From Micrasema longulum (lineage: Eukaryota > Arthropoda > Insecta > Trichoptera > Brachycentridae): a stretch of DNA of 64,000 nucleotides. A program made the position numbers and the translations under genes. The notes under the pieces are model-generated. The model was not told the origin of the DNA and did no database searches. It was given only the letters and a program-made list of their open reading frames with translations. This document shows positions 11,135 through 21,709 of this stretch, piece after piece (the first letter of the stretch is position 1; each line of letters begins with the position of its first letter). The stretch is taken from the NCBI GenBank assembly GCA_022494885.1, contig JAGVSM010002777.1:1-64000 (forward strand), given 5' to 3'.

Positions 11135-12105
11135 GCGTAACTTTACGCAGAGTTTATGGGTAAGGTCCCTTAAGTAGAGGTGCACCGCGATTCTCCTATT
11201 TCCCAGTGAACCTTTTTATTTAATCAACAAACTCTCACATGGTGTTTATTGAATCACTGCACTGCTGCAAAACGCGATTGACCCTGACGGAATGATGGAC
11301 GGGTGCGTCAACATTCTACAATAATTTTACAATAACTAAAATCCCACCCCTTTCTGTGGCTTGTTGGTGAATATTTATATTAATACTAACTTATAAAATA
11401 TTATCTAAATGTATAAAAACAATGAAATAACAGATAAAATTAACATCCGGAAAGATCAGTTACATAATTCAAATAAACTTTTTTTTTTTTAATTCAAGAA
11501 AGAAAACATTTTTTTTTTAAATCCGTAAAAACTAGTTTAATATCTATTCATACATAAACTTTTGATCGAGTAGCCACTCTCTTATTTTGTTCTGTTTTTG
11601 GCAATAAATTAAAAATATTAGCTACTAAATAATAAAGAGTTTTATTATTATACTTTATACATATTTATGCTACTACTAAACCAACATGTTGACAAGTTAT
11701 TGAAGAACATTCCAGTCACATGCATTATATTTATCCACCATCAGATCAGTCTAGTACAATTACATATTTAAAGGAAACTCGTTTACTTATTAGAGTAGTA
11801 TAAATTAAGATGTCATTTCGTATTTGTGCAGATGTTAAGCCACCAGGAACTAGCCGATGCAAAGGTGCCAAAAAACCCACGACACTGGCTTGTTTTTCGG
11901 TTTAACATTTTCACTAAACATCTGTACAGTGATTTCTTTAAAGTTCGTAACTAGCAACTTCCATTGTTTTTATAGTTTTGTTACGTGTATTTTTCAACCT
12001 ATATTGGATGCACTTGTGATGCAGTGTAGGATCGAGAGCCTAAGAAAATCCCACCCGCGATGAAAGAGTTATCATTTCTGTAATTATTAAATAGCTGTCT
12101 AAGCT
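11135..12105. other. Flank and AT-rich sequence
   Basis: 11135-11330 is less AT-rich, without a clear reading frame. At 11832-11954 a 40-codon frame follows TTTGTGCAG, but a second frame over the same bases is also open after the same acceptor, so I do not call an exon. Confidence 0.25.
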
Positions 12106-12109
12106 TTAT

Positions 12110-12640
12110 TGGGTTTCTTTTATACTTTTATTTTATTAATTTATTCATATTAAGATACATACCTACTAAAAAAAAAGGTATCTCGAACTCTACGAGGCCA
12201 AGAGCCCTGGTTTGAGTTGGGATACAACAAATTAGAAAGTAGAAGCATGCGCATTATTAAAGAATACTTACTACAAATTAAAAATATTAAACGAGTATGA
12301 ACATACATTTCAATAATCATCTAGACAACACGCAATAGCTATTTATAAATCCATGCAATGTCTCACAACAGTCTACTGTAATGGTCACTTCCCTTAGACA
12401 AAATCCAAACTTGTTCACCTCTCCTGAAAATGGCTTTTGTATTGGAGAACTTGATATGTTCATCCAGGACATTGAACACCCTTGGGTCCACAAAAGGGAA
12501 ATTTTTCACTGTGAAAGTCGTACGTGTTTTTGGTATTAAATAATCAAAATTACAGGAAAACCTCGTTCGAGCATTCTGATGGGATCTCCTCTTGTAACCA
12601 CATGACCAGGAACTTTCCTTCACCTTTTACATCTACCCAA
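12110..12640 (-). pseudogene. LINE-E 3' end (Jockey/CR1-like C-terminus plus 3' UTR)
   Basis: A minus-strand frame (stop near 12363, start of homology near 12623) reads RTRFSCNFDYLIPKTRTTF, then FVDPRVFNVLDEHI, then ILSKGSDHYSRLL. The pattern of an R-T-R/N-T-R box, an aromatic-F stretch and a PRVFN/LWN box is that of the C-terminal end of Jockey/CR1-group LINEs. Lower coordinates carry the 3' UTR, including CAGGGCTCTTGGCCTCGTAG, and an A-rich tail at 12110-12170. A sister copy with the same order lies at 14780-15565. It is 5'-truncated. Confidence 0.65.
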
Positions 12641-13018
12641 CACTTTACATCCTTTTTTGTATATCTTAACATGTAAATGAAGATTTTTTCCCTAACTTCT
12701 TACAGGACTTAATCTATAACTTGTCTTACATAACCTGGATAAACGTAAAACACCAATTAAAAGTATTATAAGTGGGAGTTGAATAACTTACGAGTATTTT
12801 GAAAAATAATGAAACATTATGGTGATTCACAAAATACAACATAATATTTCGTCATGTTATTTCACAATATTTATAATCCAGACATTAGATGATTAGTTGT
12901 GAGACGGTGATAAAAACATGTAGTGATTACTTGCGGTTTTTAAAGGAATGATTATTATTCATTATCTTAATGACGCATAATTCACAAGGAATTGAGTTAA
13001 TTGTCTTGTATAGTCTAC

Positions 13019-13542
13019 ACTCTAGACCGGCGTAACCCAACCGCCGGTCCGCGGACCGATACCGGTCCAGATTTTCTGCCGGTCCACAGAAATACTTATC
13101 GCCTAGAAAAAAATAATGTCCCAAAAAATCGACATTTGTTATTTATATACCTGTTATTATACTATATTTTTCCTTTTATTCGTTTGCTCTTGGCAGAGCA
13201 GTCGTGGTAACATTGGCAGGAGGGAAGCACGCCGTTACGATCCGCCTCCATCCACTTCTATCTACAAGAAGCCAGTCGCTTCTGTCACCAAGTCTGTCTA
13301 TCTTGTAGGAATTCTTCGGCGAAATTGAGTTCCCTCTACTCGTCTTTGTACCACTAATCTTTCGATGTTGTCTCTTCGTCTCGTAACTTGGCCAAAGTAT
13401 CTAAGAATATAATAAAACAAACCAATAAACAAAATAGTACATAAATAAAAAAATATCATTCCCGCGCTACCGGTCCGCAAAATGTTTTTATTTTCACCGT
13501 CCGGTCCGCATGCTAAAAAAAGTTGAAAAATATTGCTCTAGA
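13019..13542. mobile_element. hAT-like element with internal LINE fragment
   Basis: The left end holds TCTAGACCGGCGTAACCC, then CCGCCGGTCCGCGGACCG and two more CCGGTCC boxes. The right end (13465-13542) holds ACCGGTCCGC twice and finishes GTTGAAAAATATTGCTCTAGA. The ends are imperfect inverted repeats, and the GGTCCGCGGACCGG box is a hallmark I associate with hAT-type DNA transposons. I could not find a convincing 8-base target duplication. The centre is unrelated LINE sequence. Confidence 0.5.
13195..13410 (-). pseudogene. RTE-like LINE C-terminal fragment
   Basis: Minus-strand translation reads LRYFGQVTRRRDNIERLVVQ, then RVEGTQFRRRIPTR and T.LVTEATG, with stops in between. It matches the LRxFGHxxRR ... 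RGRxPTRW ... ATG layout of RTE-like tails. It lies between the two hAT-like ends, so it is either nested or captured. Confidence 0.55.
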
Positions 13543-13621
13543 TCACATATACGCTAACAGTATTGTAATCTACATTTTTAGTTTTTTTGTCTATTTATTT
13601 TTAATTTACACGTTGTTCCAA

Positions 13622-13945
13622 CAATGTTTTGAGTATGTCAAAATGTTTGCAGACAGGCAGGATATCCTCCCTAGGGAGTTATATGATAGGAAAGTTATTT
13701 TCAGGCGTTGCCTTATTGCCTAACCCATATGTTGCAGGTTGTAACTCTTTTACTTCACAAAAGTCAACGGGTGTAAGAGTTGAGGAAATGTAAATGTTTA
13801 AACATAGACAGAATAGTAAATGTTACACAGTGTGTAAAGTGACCACTTAAACCAGCTAATGACAATTCATAAGCTCTGTAAATACCTAGAGTTCCATATC
13901 TCTTCTCGAGAATTTTTTTCCTCTCCCTTGGATACAAATCTCTTT
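13622..13945 (+). mobile_element. TIR-1 copy with 5' terminus
   Basis: This is the copy that shows the left terminus: CAATGTTTTGAGTATGTC, then CAGACAGGCAGGATATCCTCCCTAGGGAGTT, the reverse complement of the right end seen at 30.3 and 39.5 kb. The body follows: GGCGTTGCC, CTCTTTTACTTCACAAAAGT, TTACACAGTGTGTAA, a decayed GTGGCCAC and ACTTAAACCAGC. The 3' terminus is lost. Confidence 0.75.
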
Positions 13946-14049
13946 TGCAACAAAATGAGATACTTTTACACCAATTTATATTTTTCATTCAGTCATTTTA
14001 TATTTTTTCTGTTATTTCTTAAAAACAAATTAACTCTTAAATTATAATG

Positions 14050-14153
14050 TTTAACAATCTAGGCAATTTATTAAAATATAGTTGCCTAGCTTGGAACGGA
14101 GAATATACCCTTGATATCTGGGCAAAGGTTTCAACATTAAAAAAAAAAAAAAA
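14050..14153 (+). mobile_element. 3' tail copy of the 44-kb LINE family
   Basis: 14081-14128 (GTTGCCTAGCTTGGAACGG ... CTGGGCAAAGG) matches the 3' UTR end of the LINE at 46.73 kb and is followed by a poly-A run at 14139-14153. Only about 100 bases remain, a typical extreme 5' truncation. Confidence 0.7.
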
Positions 14154-14779
14154 CGATTTTTATTTATGAAGAACATTCAACGCAAAACAATAATTATTTT
14201 GCTTATTATAGTACATATGAAAATGGCATATCTGGGACTACTGATACTCTATGCATAAAAACAAAATGGATTTCAGATTAATATTTCAATTTAAAAATCA
14301 TTTTCATGACGGAAGTGGACTTCAGAGTTTAATTCACTAATAAAATAGCTTTTTGTGACACTGAATTTTTAACTTCCAAACGCCAAAAGGCGGACTTCAA
14401 TGTTTTATCCTCTAAGGTACAGAAATCATAATTATAATAAATATTTAGATATGGAAAAATATTATCAAAAAAGATGAAAAACTTTTATTTAGTAGAACAT
14501 GATCATTTTTTTTAATTCACATAATTTGTTTGCTATTAACATTATGGTACGTATCTGATATTTCACGTGTTACCTCTAAATTTTCATAGAAATTTAGTTT
14601 TAGAATTGGTCTTTTTTATAGTCTTTGCTTTTCAGAATCTGTAAATCTCCTTGTTTTTTTACAAATTCAATCAACATTTCGTCAACTCCACTCGTCCACA
14701 TCGAGTTTTGATAGGCAAAAATGTTCACCTCTACACGACAAAAACCAGTCATAGACTGGTTGCATCGCTATCACCGCCA

Positions 14780-15565
14780 TCGTGCTGACGGGACCGATGT
14801 TCGACGTTCTGCTCACAATCAACGCTCTTAAGAAAACCAACACCATTCATTTAAACAGAGAACGTTATAATTTGAATTATTTCATACCAAAAACACCTAC
14901 AACTTTCGCTCAGACAAATTCTTCTTTTGTCGACCCAAGAGTGTTTAATGTCCTGGATGAACATATATAAGTTCTCCAAAACGAAAGCCATTTTCAGGAA
15001 AGGTGTATAAGTTTGGATTTTGTCTAAGGGAAGAGACCATTTCAGGATTCTACTGGAAAATATCATCATCATCATTCCCTTTCCACACAAAATGGTGCAT
15101 AGGAATCTGTACTGGGACATCAATCGCAGTATATCTTGATAATTTCTCTTACATGAAGGTAAGATGATCAGTCTTACGTTTTAGGTACCAGTCCAGGGAC
15201 TATGAAATATTCTAGTGTAAAACACCTTTTTTAATAAGTATTTCATGTCAACCATGCCGGGAATCGAACCCGAAACCTCTCGCATGCTATGCAAACGCGC
15301 TGATCACTGCACCACGAGGCCGACAAAACATTTCATTGATTTATTAATAGTACTTTTACGTGTGGTCCAGATGTTTTTTTGAAAATTATGTTTACGTAAT
15401 AACTTTTTTTTTGGAGTATTATTTAATAATATGCATGCTTTCATTTTTTATTTTGTTGTTAACCAACTTAACACAGGGCTCTTGGTCTCATAGAGTTAAG
15501 GATACGTTTTCTTTTTTTGTAGTGTGTATCTTTATGAGAAAAATAAATAAATAAAAATAAAATGA
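14780..15565 (+). pseudogene. LINE-E 3' end, interrupted by a SINE
   Basis: 14850-14970 encodes YFIPKTPTTF and FVDPRVFNVLDEHI, the latter identical to the minus-strand copy at 12.4 kb, then stops. Homology resumes in frame-broken form to 15060, is cut by SINE-1 (15063-15322), and continues with ATTTCATTGATTTATTAATA and the UTR block CAGGGCTCTTGGTCTCATAG (near 15475), ending in AAATAAATAAATAAAAATAA at 15540-15560. Confidence 0.65.
15063..15322 (-). mobile_element. SINE-1 copy nested in LINE-E
   Basis: Complete on the minus strand. The head reads GGCCTCGTGGTGCAGTGATC, the B box GGTTCGATTCCCGG, the body GGACTGGTACC and GACTGATCATCTTACC, and the tail GATGATGATGATG at 15063-15075. It splits the LINE-E fragment, so it inserted later. 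Confidence 0.85.
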
Positions 15566-15639
15566 CGTCTTCCATCCCCACACGACAGCCGCTGGATGAC
15601 AGCACCGTTCTCTTAGGAAACCATAGCTTAAGGCCTAGG

Positions 15640-16015
15640 ACAGCAAAATACTGTTTTATTAAAATAAGAAAATTTTTGCGGTGGTTCGACTTAGTGGAAA
15701 AAGTATGACAGAAATAAGAGAAAGGATTCTGAAACTTTTAATGGCAACTGACATCTAGTGAGGGTGATACGGTTGGCTGGGCCGTAGATATACTGCAAAT
15801 GTCTCCGTAGAGCCTTAACTACCCTTGCCTTCCTTGCAAAGAACGTATTAGGCTCTTAACGTCCTGGACATTCACTACTGACTGTTTGCTGACGGTTCAA
15901 GTCAGAACTAGGGTACACATACTTGACAGAAGATTCACAGGAGCTTGTAGCCGAATCAAAATTCCGGAGACGGTACATACTTAAACTAAAAGGTGGACAT
16001 AGAATAATGATGATA
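15640..16015 (+). pseudogene. LINE-D tail (RTE-like C-terminus)
   Basis: Shares the order GCAAAAT.CTG, GATACGGTTGGCTGGG, AGAGCCTTAAC, TCCTGGACATTC, CAGAACTA and CACAGGAGCTTGTAGCCG with 47875-48300 and 28900-29110. The best copy (48 kb) translates as a KRRRYGWLGHVLRM-type tail. This copy is frame-broken throughout. Confidence 0.6.
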
Positions 16016-16169
16016 AGGATCGATATCCAACTTTTTGACATATAGCAACAGAGATGGAGAAAATTGTAGAGAATGGAATATAGAAGTTTAAACACCCCAT
16101 GACTGACGGACCTGTCATTGAAAAATAAGAGTTGGAATAGAGAGAGGTAATTATTCTTATGCTGAAATA

Positions 16170-16610
16170 GAGTCAATGTTAAATATTTCTAGTCTACAAA
16201 AACGTAGAAGTAATATTGACTCCATATATATGTTCAGCATACTAAATGGTATAATCGATGTTCCATCATTACTGGGACAAGTAAAATTCAATATTCCGAC
16301 TCGTAGGTTGAGAAACAATGAAGTACTGTTTATCGATCAGCCTAGAACAAACTATGGCCTTAATTTTCCAATGACCCGTCTTTGTCGTATTATTACTTCA
16401 GACAAGATCTGGACTTTTTTGGTTAAAGTTTACAACGGTTAAAACGAGCACTAAATAAATAGTCCAGATCTTGTCTTGATGTCCCTTATGTTTGTCAATG
16501 CTTCTTTTCTTTTTTTTAATGTTTTAAAATATTCTTTGATTGTAATATTTTAACCCTGTAAATTGTATTCATGGATTATGTCCGTTAATAGATAAAGAAA
16601 TAAATATGTC
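16170..16610 (+). pseudogene. LINE C-terminal fragment with 3' UTR
   Basis: The frame 16176-16442 reads SLQKRRSNIDSIYMFSILNG, then VKFNIPTRRLRNNEVLF, then PRTNYGLNFPMTRLCRI. This is the conserved domain after the reverse transcriptase of CR1/Jockey-group LINEs (RR..xxxLYKILNG...P.R..R....RTNYG.xSPxxR). The sequence then runs into an AT-rich UTR ending GAAATAAATATG near 16605. It is 5'-truncated. Confidence 0.65.
16400..16476. repeat. Short perfect inverted repeat
   Basis: AGACAAGATCTGGACT at 16400-16415 and its exact reverse complement at 16461-16476, with a 45-base spacer. The right arm also matches CCAGATCTTGTCT of the adjoining TIR-1 right end at 16911. Confidence 0.75.
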
Positions 16611-16639
16611 AAGAAGGATAAAAAAGTAAAGTAGTTATA

Positions 16640-16952
16640 GGCGTTACCTAGTACGTGGGTGAAATAATTTAATCAGATGAATCTTACCTACCTCTTCACA
16701 AACATCCACGGATGGAAGAATTAGGGGAATGAAGATATTCAAATATAGGCAGAATGGTGAATGTTACACGGTATGTAAAATGGCCACTTAAACCAGTCAA
16801 TGACAGGGCATAAGCCCTGCTGATAGTTAGACTTCTATATTCCCTTCTCTAAAATGTTTTCCATCTCTATTGTAATATGTCGATATAAACAGCTCCCTTG
16901 GGGGATGAATCCAGATCTTGTCTACAAAAATTTGGACAAATTGAATACATTG
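16640..16952 (+). mobile_element. TIR-1 copy with 3' terminus
   Basis: GGCGTTACCTAGTACGTGGG, ATAGGCAGAATGGTGAATGT, TGGCCACTTAAACCAG, ACAGGGCATAAGCCCTG, then a right terminus with CCAGATCTTGTCTAC and TTTGGACAAATTGAATACATTG. The left terminus is missing. Confidence 0.75.
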
Positions 16953-17104
16953 TTGAACTTGTTTTCTTTTCGCCAACATTTATATTTCCCATGATACTTC
17001 TAACAATTCTTTGCTGATAAAAAATACCCTTTTAATGAAATCAAACCATCTTGATCGTAGAACAACGATGCGAAAAATGCGACGTGGACTTTCTTTTATA
17101 TTTG

Positions 17105-18006
17105 ATATTAAAAAGGTTTTTTTATTTTATTTATTTATTTAACTTTTTGTACATAATGTTATTTGTACATTGGCGGGTTTATAGCCAAATAGCAGTTTCT
17201 TCCAACCAACCAATATAATAAAAGTTTTGTTTTTGTATTTCAAGTTGCAGAACATATTCAGTAGAAAAAAAGATTAAAAATCAAAGATATATAAAAACTG
17301 AAATAAACGTATTTGTTAAAAAATTATCTTAAATCAAAACTATTGCTCAATGGGAAAAAGGAAAAAAGAGGAAAGAGAAAAAAGGAAAAGAGGAGAGATT
17401 AAGGAAGAAAAGGGAGATGTTTCTTCAGACGTGATTTAAACTAAGATAATGTAGTAACATCTTTGATGGTGGATGAGAGATGATTCCACAGTCGAGCCGT
17501 ATGGACACTATATAAGTTAGAAAAGAAACAGGAATTGTGGATGGGCATTAAGAGAGTGCCTTGAAAATAAGAACAAAGAGGTAAACCATGAACTGATAAG
17601 CGTTCAAATTTTTCACGCAGGTATATAGGAGCGTTAGGATTATGAAGCACATTGAACAGAAGTGAGAGAGAGTGATAGTCTCTCCACTCTCTTTCTAATT
17701 TTGAGCCATTTCAGTTGCCTACGATAATCAGAAATGTGGTCATATTTCCTATGCCCAAAAATGTACCTTATGCATGTATTCTGAAGTCGTTCAAGTTTAT
17801 CGAGTTGCTCACAGCTTAAATCAGTCATAGAAACATCAGCGTAACCTAGAACGGGTAGTAGTAATGCTTGTTACAAGAGTGCATTTGGTATTAATGGGTA
17901 AGAATTTTTGCAACCTTCAAGTGAGTGTAGACTGAAAAATATTTTGCGGCTTAATTCATTAGTATGAGCTCGCCAGCAGAGATGTTCATCCATTTGTACT
18001 CCTTGA
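17105..18006 (-). pseudogene. LINE-F: CR1/L2-like C-terminus and 3' UTR
   Basis: Minus-strand translation from 18000 reads GVQMDEHLCWRAHTNELSRK, HSLEGCKNSYPLIP, LLLPVLGYADVS, SCEQLDKLERLQNTCIRYIF and, after a frameshift, LFNVLHNPNAPIYLREKF and HTARLWNHLS. This is the thumb/C-terminal part of a CR1/L2/Jockey-group reverse transcriptase ORF. It carries an in-frame TAA near 17868, a frameshift in a CT-dinucleotide run near 17665 and a TAG near 17437. The UTR (17110-17400) has a purine-rich block, and the tail is AAATAAATAAAATAAAA at the low end. Confidence 0.8.
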
Positions 18007-18219
18007 TTTTATATTCCAGGTTAAAATAAATAAAATATACACATCCAACCCAAGTTTCAAATAATATACTTTTTTACTTATCGAGTTGTGACCTAAAGTG
18101 CCAAAAAAAAAAAAAAACTGCTCTCATGTAAAGTCGAAAAAATAACATGGGTCGTTGTTCTACCATTATGACGAAATATTATTTCTAAAAACATAATAAC
18201 AAATTGCATTAAATATTTA

Positions 18220-18454
18220 TCATCACGTCATTCAATTTCCGCACCTAATGGTGCATACGGCACTGCATTGGTATACAAATCGCAGCGTATCTTGATTATT
18301 TTTGTCACATAAAGGTAAGATGATCAGTCTTATGTTTCAAGTGCCAGTCCAGGGAATGTTAAAACACCCTTTTCAATCAATATTTTGTGTCAAGAAGGCC
18401 GGAAATCGAACCCGAGACTTCTTGCATGGTAAGCAAATGCGCACCACGAGGCCG
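18220..18454 (-). mobile_element. SINE-1 copy, inverted
   Basis: Ends in CACCACGAGGCCG (head) and starts with CATCACGTCATTCAATTTCC (tail side). The B box is present as the complement of GAAATCGAACCCGAGAC. A short deletion removes part of the A-box region. Confidence 0.8.
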
Positions 18455-19254
18455 ATACGAATAAAATGTATTAAAATTAGTTTTATATTTCATTCCTCTT
18501 ACAACATTTTCGTTCTCTCTTTCTATCCTAGTTTTCTTTCATTTCCTTATCTTCTTTTTCTATGTGTGACCTCTAATAATTGGTATACATAGTTGTTTAT
18601 CATAAGTTTGTACGTTTTATTTAATTTTGTACGGGTGTCATTGATGCAATACCTACTAAGTAACCATTAAAAATCAAGGTTTTCTTATTTGTCTGTTTTA
18701 TTTCGTATGATTAAGCGAAAAAAAATATTCTAGCAACAATATCAATTTTAATCTATTTTTGCTTATTCGAGCAAAACGTCACTTTTTTGTTGTTCGAAAA
18801 AATAACGAGAATTATTTTCGTTTCAATATCGAACGAAAACAGTCAAAGAAACAAAGCTTTCTTTTATATTCTTTGTTAAGTAATCTTAAAAATCTCTTCC
18901 ATTTTTTCCTGTTACAAAACACACCTCGTACTTTTTGATGAAAAATTTTATAAATGCTTTTTATTTTGTATTTCAAAATATCTTACAAAGATAAAACACC
19001 TGTTCATGCATAATGAATACCTACATCCTAAAGTTTTTAGATCTTAAAAGTAAAATTATTAATAATTTTCATTCAAGGCAGAATAGTGCAGAGCCCATTT
19101 TATCATATAAACAAGATATTAATATTTTTATGTGAACAACATAGGCAAAAATAATACGGAACTTCCTAGTAACGGGGGTATGAAAACTAATAATAATTAT
19201 GCAATAATGCATTTTTGAATTGTGAGATTTTGTTTAAAATTTCAAAACGCTCCC

Positions 19255-19445
19255 AAATATAATATCAAGGAATAGAAGAATTAAAGAAGTTAGCATGTAT
19301 GAGCATGAAATATTGCCTCATGATGCCAATGAAAGGTCATAAGCATTGTAAATGCCTTGATTTCCATATTCTATTTTCAAAAACAATTCTAATCTGTGTT
19401 TTAGTATTTAATACTCCCTGGACTGACACTTGAAGAGTTAAGCTG
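19255..19445 (+). mobile_element. TIR-1 copy, strongly diverged
   Basis: CAATGAAAGGTCATAAGC, then TGTAAATGCCTTGATTTCC and ACTCCCTGGACTGACACTTG keep the family order, but the central palindromes are lost. Confidence 0.5.
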
Positions 19446-19819
19446 ATTTTGTTTACTTCTTGTAATAAAACAATATAGAAATAGCATTTGGTGTACAGAT
19501 GAGTGCCTTTTGCATCTTTAGGTACGGATAAGGTATTGATGATGCTAATTAAAAAGCGTTGTTGTTTGGTGTGAAGTTTTTTGTTTGATGTTTTAAAATA
19601 GTTAATATAGGTATTCTAAAATTTGTATAACATGGGTCTGAATATAGTACTAGACTTGCTCAAGATCTTGTGCCTTATCTTTAGACATTTTATATTCTGA
19701 TTAATGTTTAGGCAGTGCGCAATTGTTTTCAACGCTATGACAGATGACAGACAGTTTTACAGTTGACAAAACGAGCTATTTTGTGACGACACGACTACTG
19801 ACAACTATATCATCGACGG

Positions 19820-20047
19820 CGGAAAGGGAAAAATTACAAAACGATATTAAGCCAACTTTACAGAAGAGCCATGTTAAGGTTTTATATGTGCTTTTTATTG
19901 AAAAAAAAATCTCACATTTACACATTTAATTTGTAATTTCTGCATAATTTAAATAAAATATGATTAAAAAAATAAATTAAAAAAACTTTAACTGACTCTT
20001 CTGTAAAGTTGGCTACGTTTCGCTTTGTAATTTTTGCCTTTCCACCT
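19820..20047. repeat. Inverted-repeat element, about 60-base arms
   Basis: Left arm 19820-19878 contains GCCAACTTTACAGAAGAG and right arm 19986-20047 its reverse complement CTCTTCTGTAAAGTTGGC. The arms continue outward through matching AAAATTACAAAACG and GTTTCGCTTTGTAATTTT segments. The AT-rich spacer is about 107 bases. It is MITE-like; no flanking duplication was identified. Confidence 0.7.
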
Positions 20048-20304
20048 TTTATATATTATTTTACAATCAATTGTCAACATCAGGTGTTACCTCACTAAAA
20101 ACAAGTATTTTCAGAAAAGAAAGGCAAACGTTAGGTGAAAAAATTAGTAAAATGAATAAGATCGAGTAAATAAAGTGACTAAATAAAGTGACAGTAAAAC
20201 AAATCCATTTGCGTTAAGGCAGGGTTACATTCTTATGTCGTGTTGTGGACAGGTGTGTTGGGTAGCTATCTGGCGTGTACCCCTTCTATAGTTAGAATCA
20301 CACT

Positions 20305-20560
20305 GTTCTCCCGTGTGGGTAAATTGATTCAGTAGGATGAATCTCCCTCATATAATAAAGGTTTCAGCTCTTTTACGTTTAAAAGTCAATGGTTAAGGAA
20401 TTGTTGATGTTTCAACATGTGCAGCATGGTGAATGTTACACAGTGTGTAAAGTGGCCATTCAAACTAGTCAACGACAGGTAATAAGCACTGTAAATGCCT
20501 TGACTTCCATATTTCCTTCTCAAAAATTATTTTCCTCTCCGTCGCAACAAAGTCAAGTGT
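20305..20560 (+). mobile_element. TIR-1 copy, body
   Basis: GATGAATCTCCCTCATATAA, GTTTCAGCTCTTTTACG, GTTACACAGTGTGTAAAGTG, ACTAGTCAACGACAGG, TGCCTTGACTTCCATATTTC. Both termini are truncated. Confidence 0.7.
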
Positions 20561-21064
20561 TGTATTTGCTTCAAAATCAATGTCAAAAATATACAATTTC
20601 ATTTATTCTTTTTTTTCCGAAACTAATTTTTTTGAGCTGTGACACTTTTCTAGCGAGGGTGTAATATATTTTTCATGATAAGACTAGATTTTATTGTTTT
20701 AATACATAAAATACGGGTCAAAGGAATTATAGGTACCAAGCAGAACACATTGGAAATTCATTGAACCCTTACAAAGAATCGCCAACCATTGTATTGGCCC
20801 AATAAAAGGTCAGTTGATTGGACTCAAGCACACGTCATTGTTCTCAAACTGTTATCAGAAAACGCGGAGCCGATATATGAAGAAATTCTTACAATGGGAA
20901 CTAAGGGTTTTTATTTTTATTTAGGTTCGGTCCATTAACAGCCATCTTCACTAAGTTCCTAAAAATATATTGAGTGAAAACAATGCTTGTTGTATTTATA
21001 TTAAAAGCGATAACTTTTTGGTCGAAAATTTCAAGAGGTGAAGTTAATGTTTGTAGATAATCAG

Positions 21065-21260
21065 TTGCCGACTTTCCTGTGTCCAACGTGTTTCTACCTT
21101 TCTCTTCGTCAGGACACTAATTACACTAACACACAAATTCCAATATAAACCTCCAACGTATTAGTTGCACAAAATTTTTAAACCGACACGCTAATAGTAC
21201 CATGCTATTTAAAGCTTACACCAAAGTGAACTGATGAAAAATTTTTTTTTTCATAAATTC
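21065..21260 (+). repeat. Family H repeat
   Basis: GGACACTAATTACACTAACA, AAATTCCAATATA and AAGCTTACACCA recur in the same order at 59350-59650. No coding content is seen. Confidence 0.4.
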
Positions 21261-21360
21261 TTGTGGGAACAATTGCTATGTAAGTAAAGCCGGTAAGTAA
21301 TTATGTACAGAAATTTACCAAAATGTATAGCTTTTTTATTTATATTATGCCTTCGAGTTA

Positions 21361-21580
21361 AAAGGTGTGGGGTTCGATTCCCGACATGGTTATAATTAAA
21401 TATTGATATAAAAAGGCGTTTTTATTAGAATATTTCATGGCTCGTAGACTGGCACCTGAACCGTAAGACTGATCATCTTACCTTCATGTTAAAAAAAAAA
21501 GATCATGATATGCTGCGATTGGTATATCAATGCAGTGCCCTATGCAATACTAGTTGCGGAAAGGGAAAATTGATGGTGAT
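21361..21580 (+). mobile_element. SINE-1 copy, 5'-truncated
   Basis: Starts inside the head at the B box (GGTTCGATTCCCGACATGG) and continues through ACTGGCACCTGAACCGTAAG, ACTGATCATCTTACCTTCAT and GCGGAAAGGGAAAA, then GATGGTGAT. The A box is absent. Confidence 0.8.
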
Positions 21581-21709
21581 AATTCATATAATTATAACCT
21601 TATGTCATGTTCCATGTGGTATAAGGAAAACGCAGTGTAGGAGAATCCCTATTTTTTGGGTTAAAAACTAAAGAGAATAGTTTAATTGTAACTCAAAATC
21701 TTTATTCAG

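Noticed and set aside
11832..11954. 40-codon frame after TTTGTGCAG
   Set aside because: Two frames are open after the same acceptor-like site and neither gives a recognisable peptide.
20713..20938. Two overlapping open frames with protein-like stretches
   Set aside because: Both are open over the same bases, one has a stop near its expected start, and no splice site or family fits clearly.
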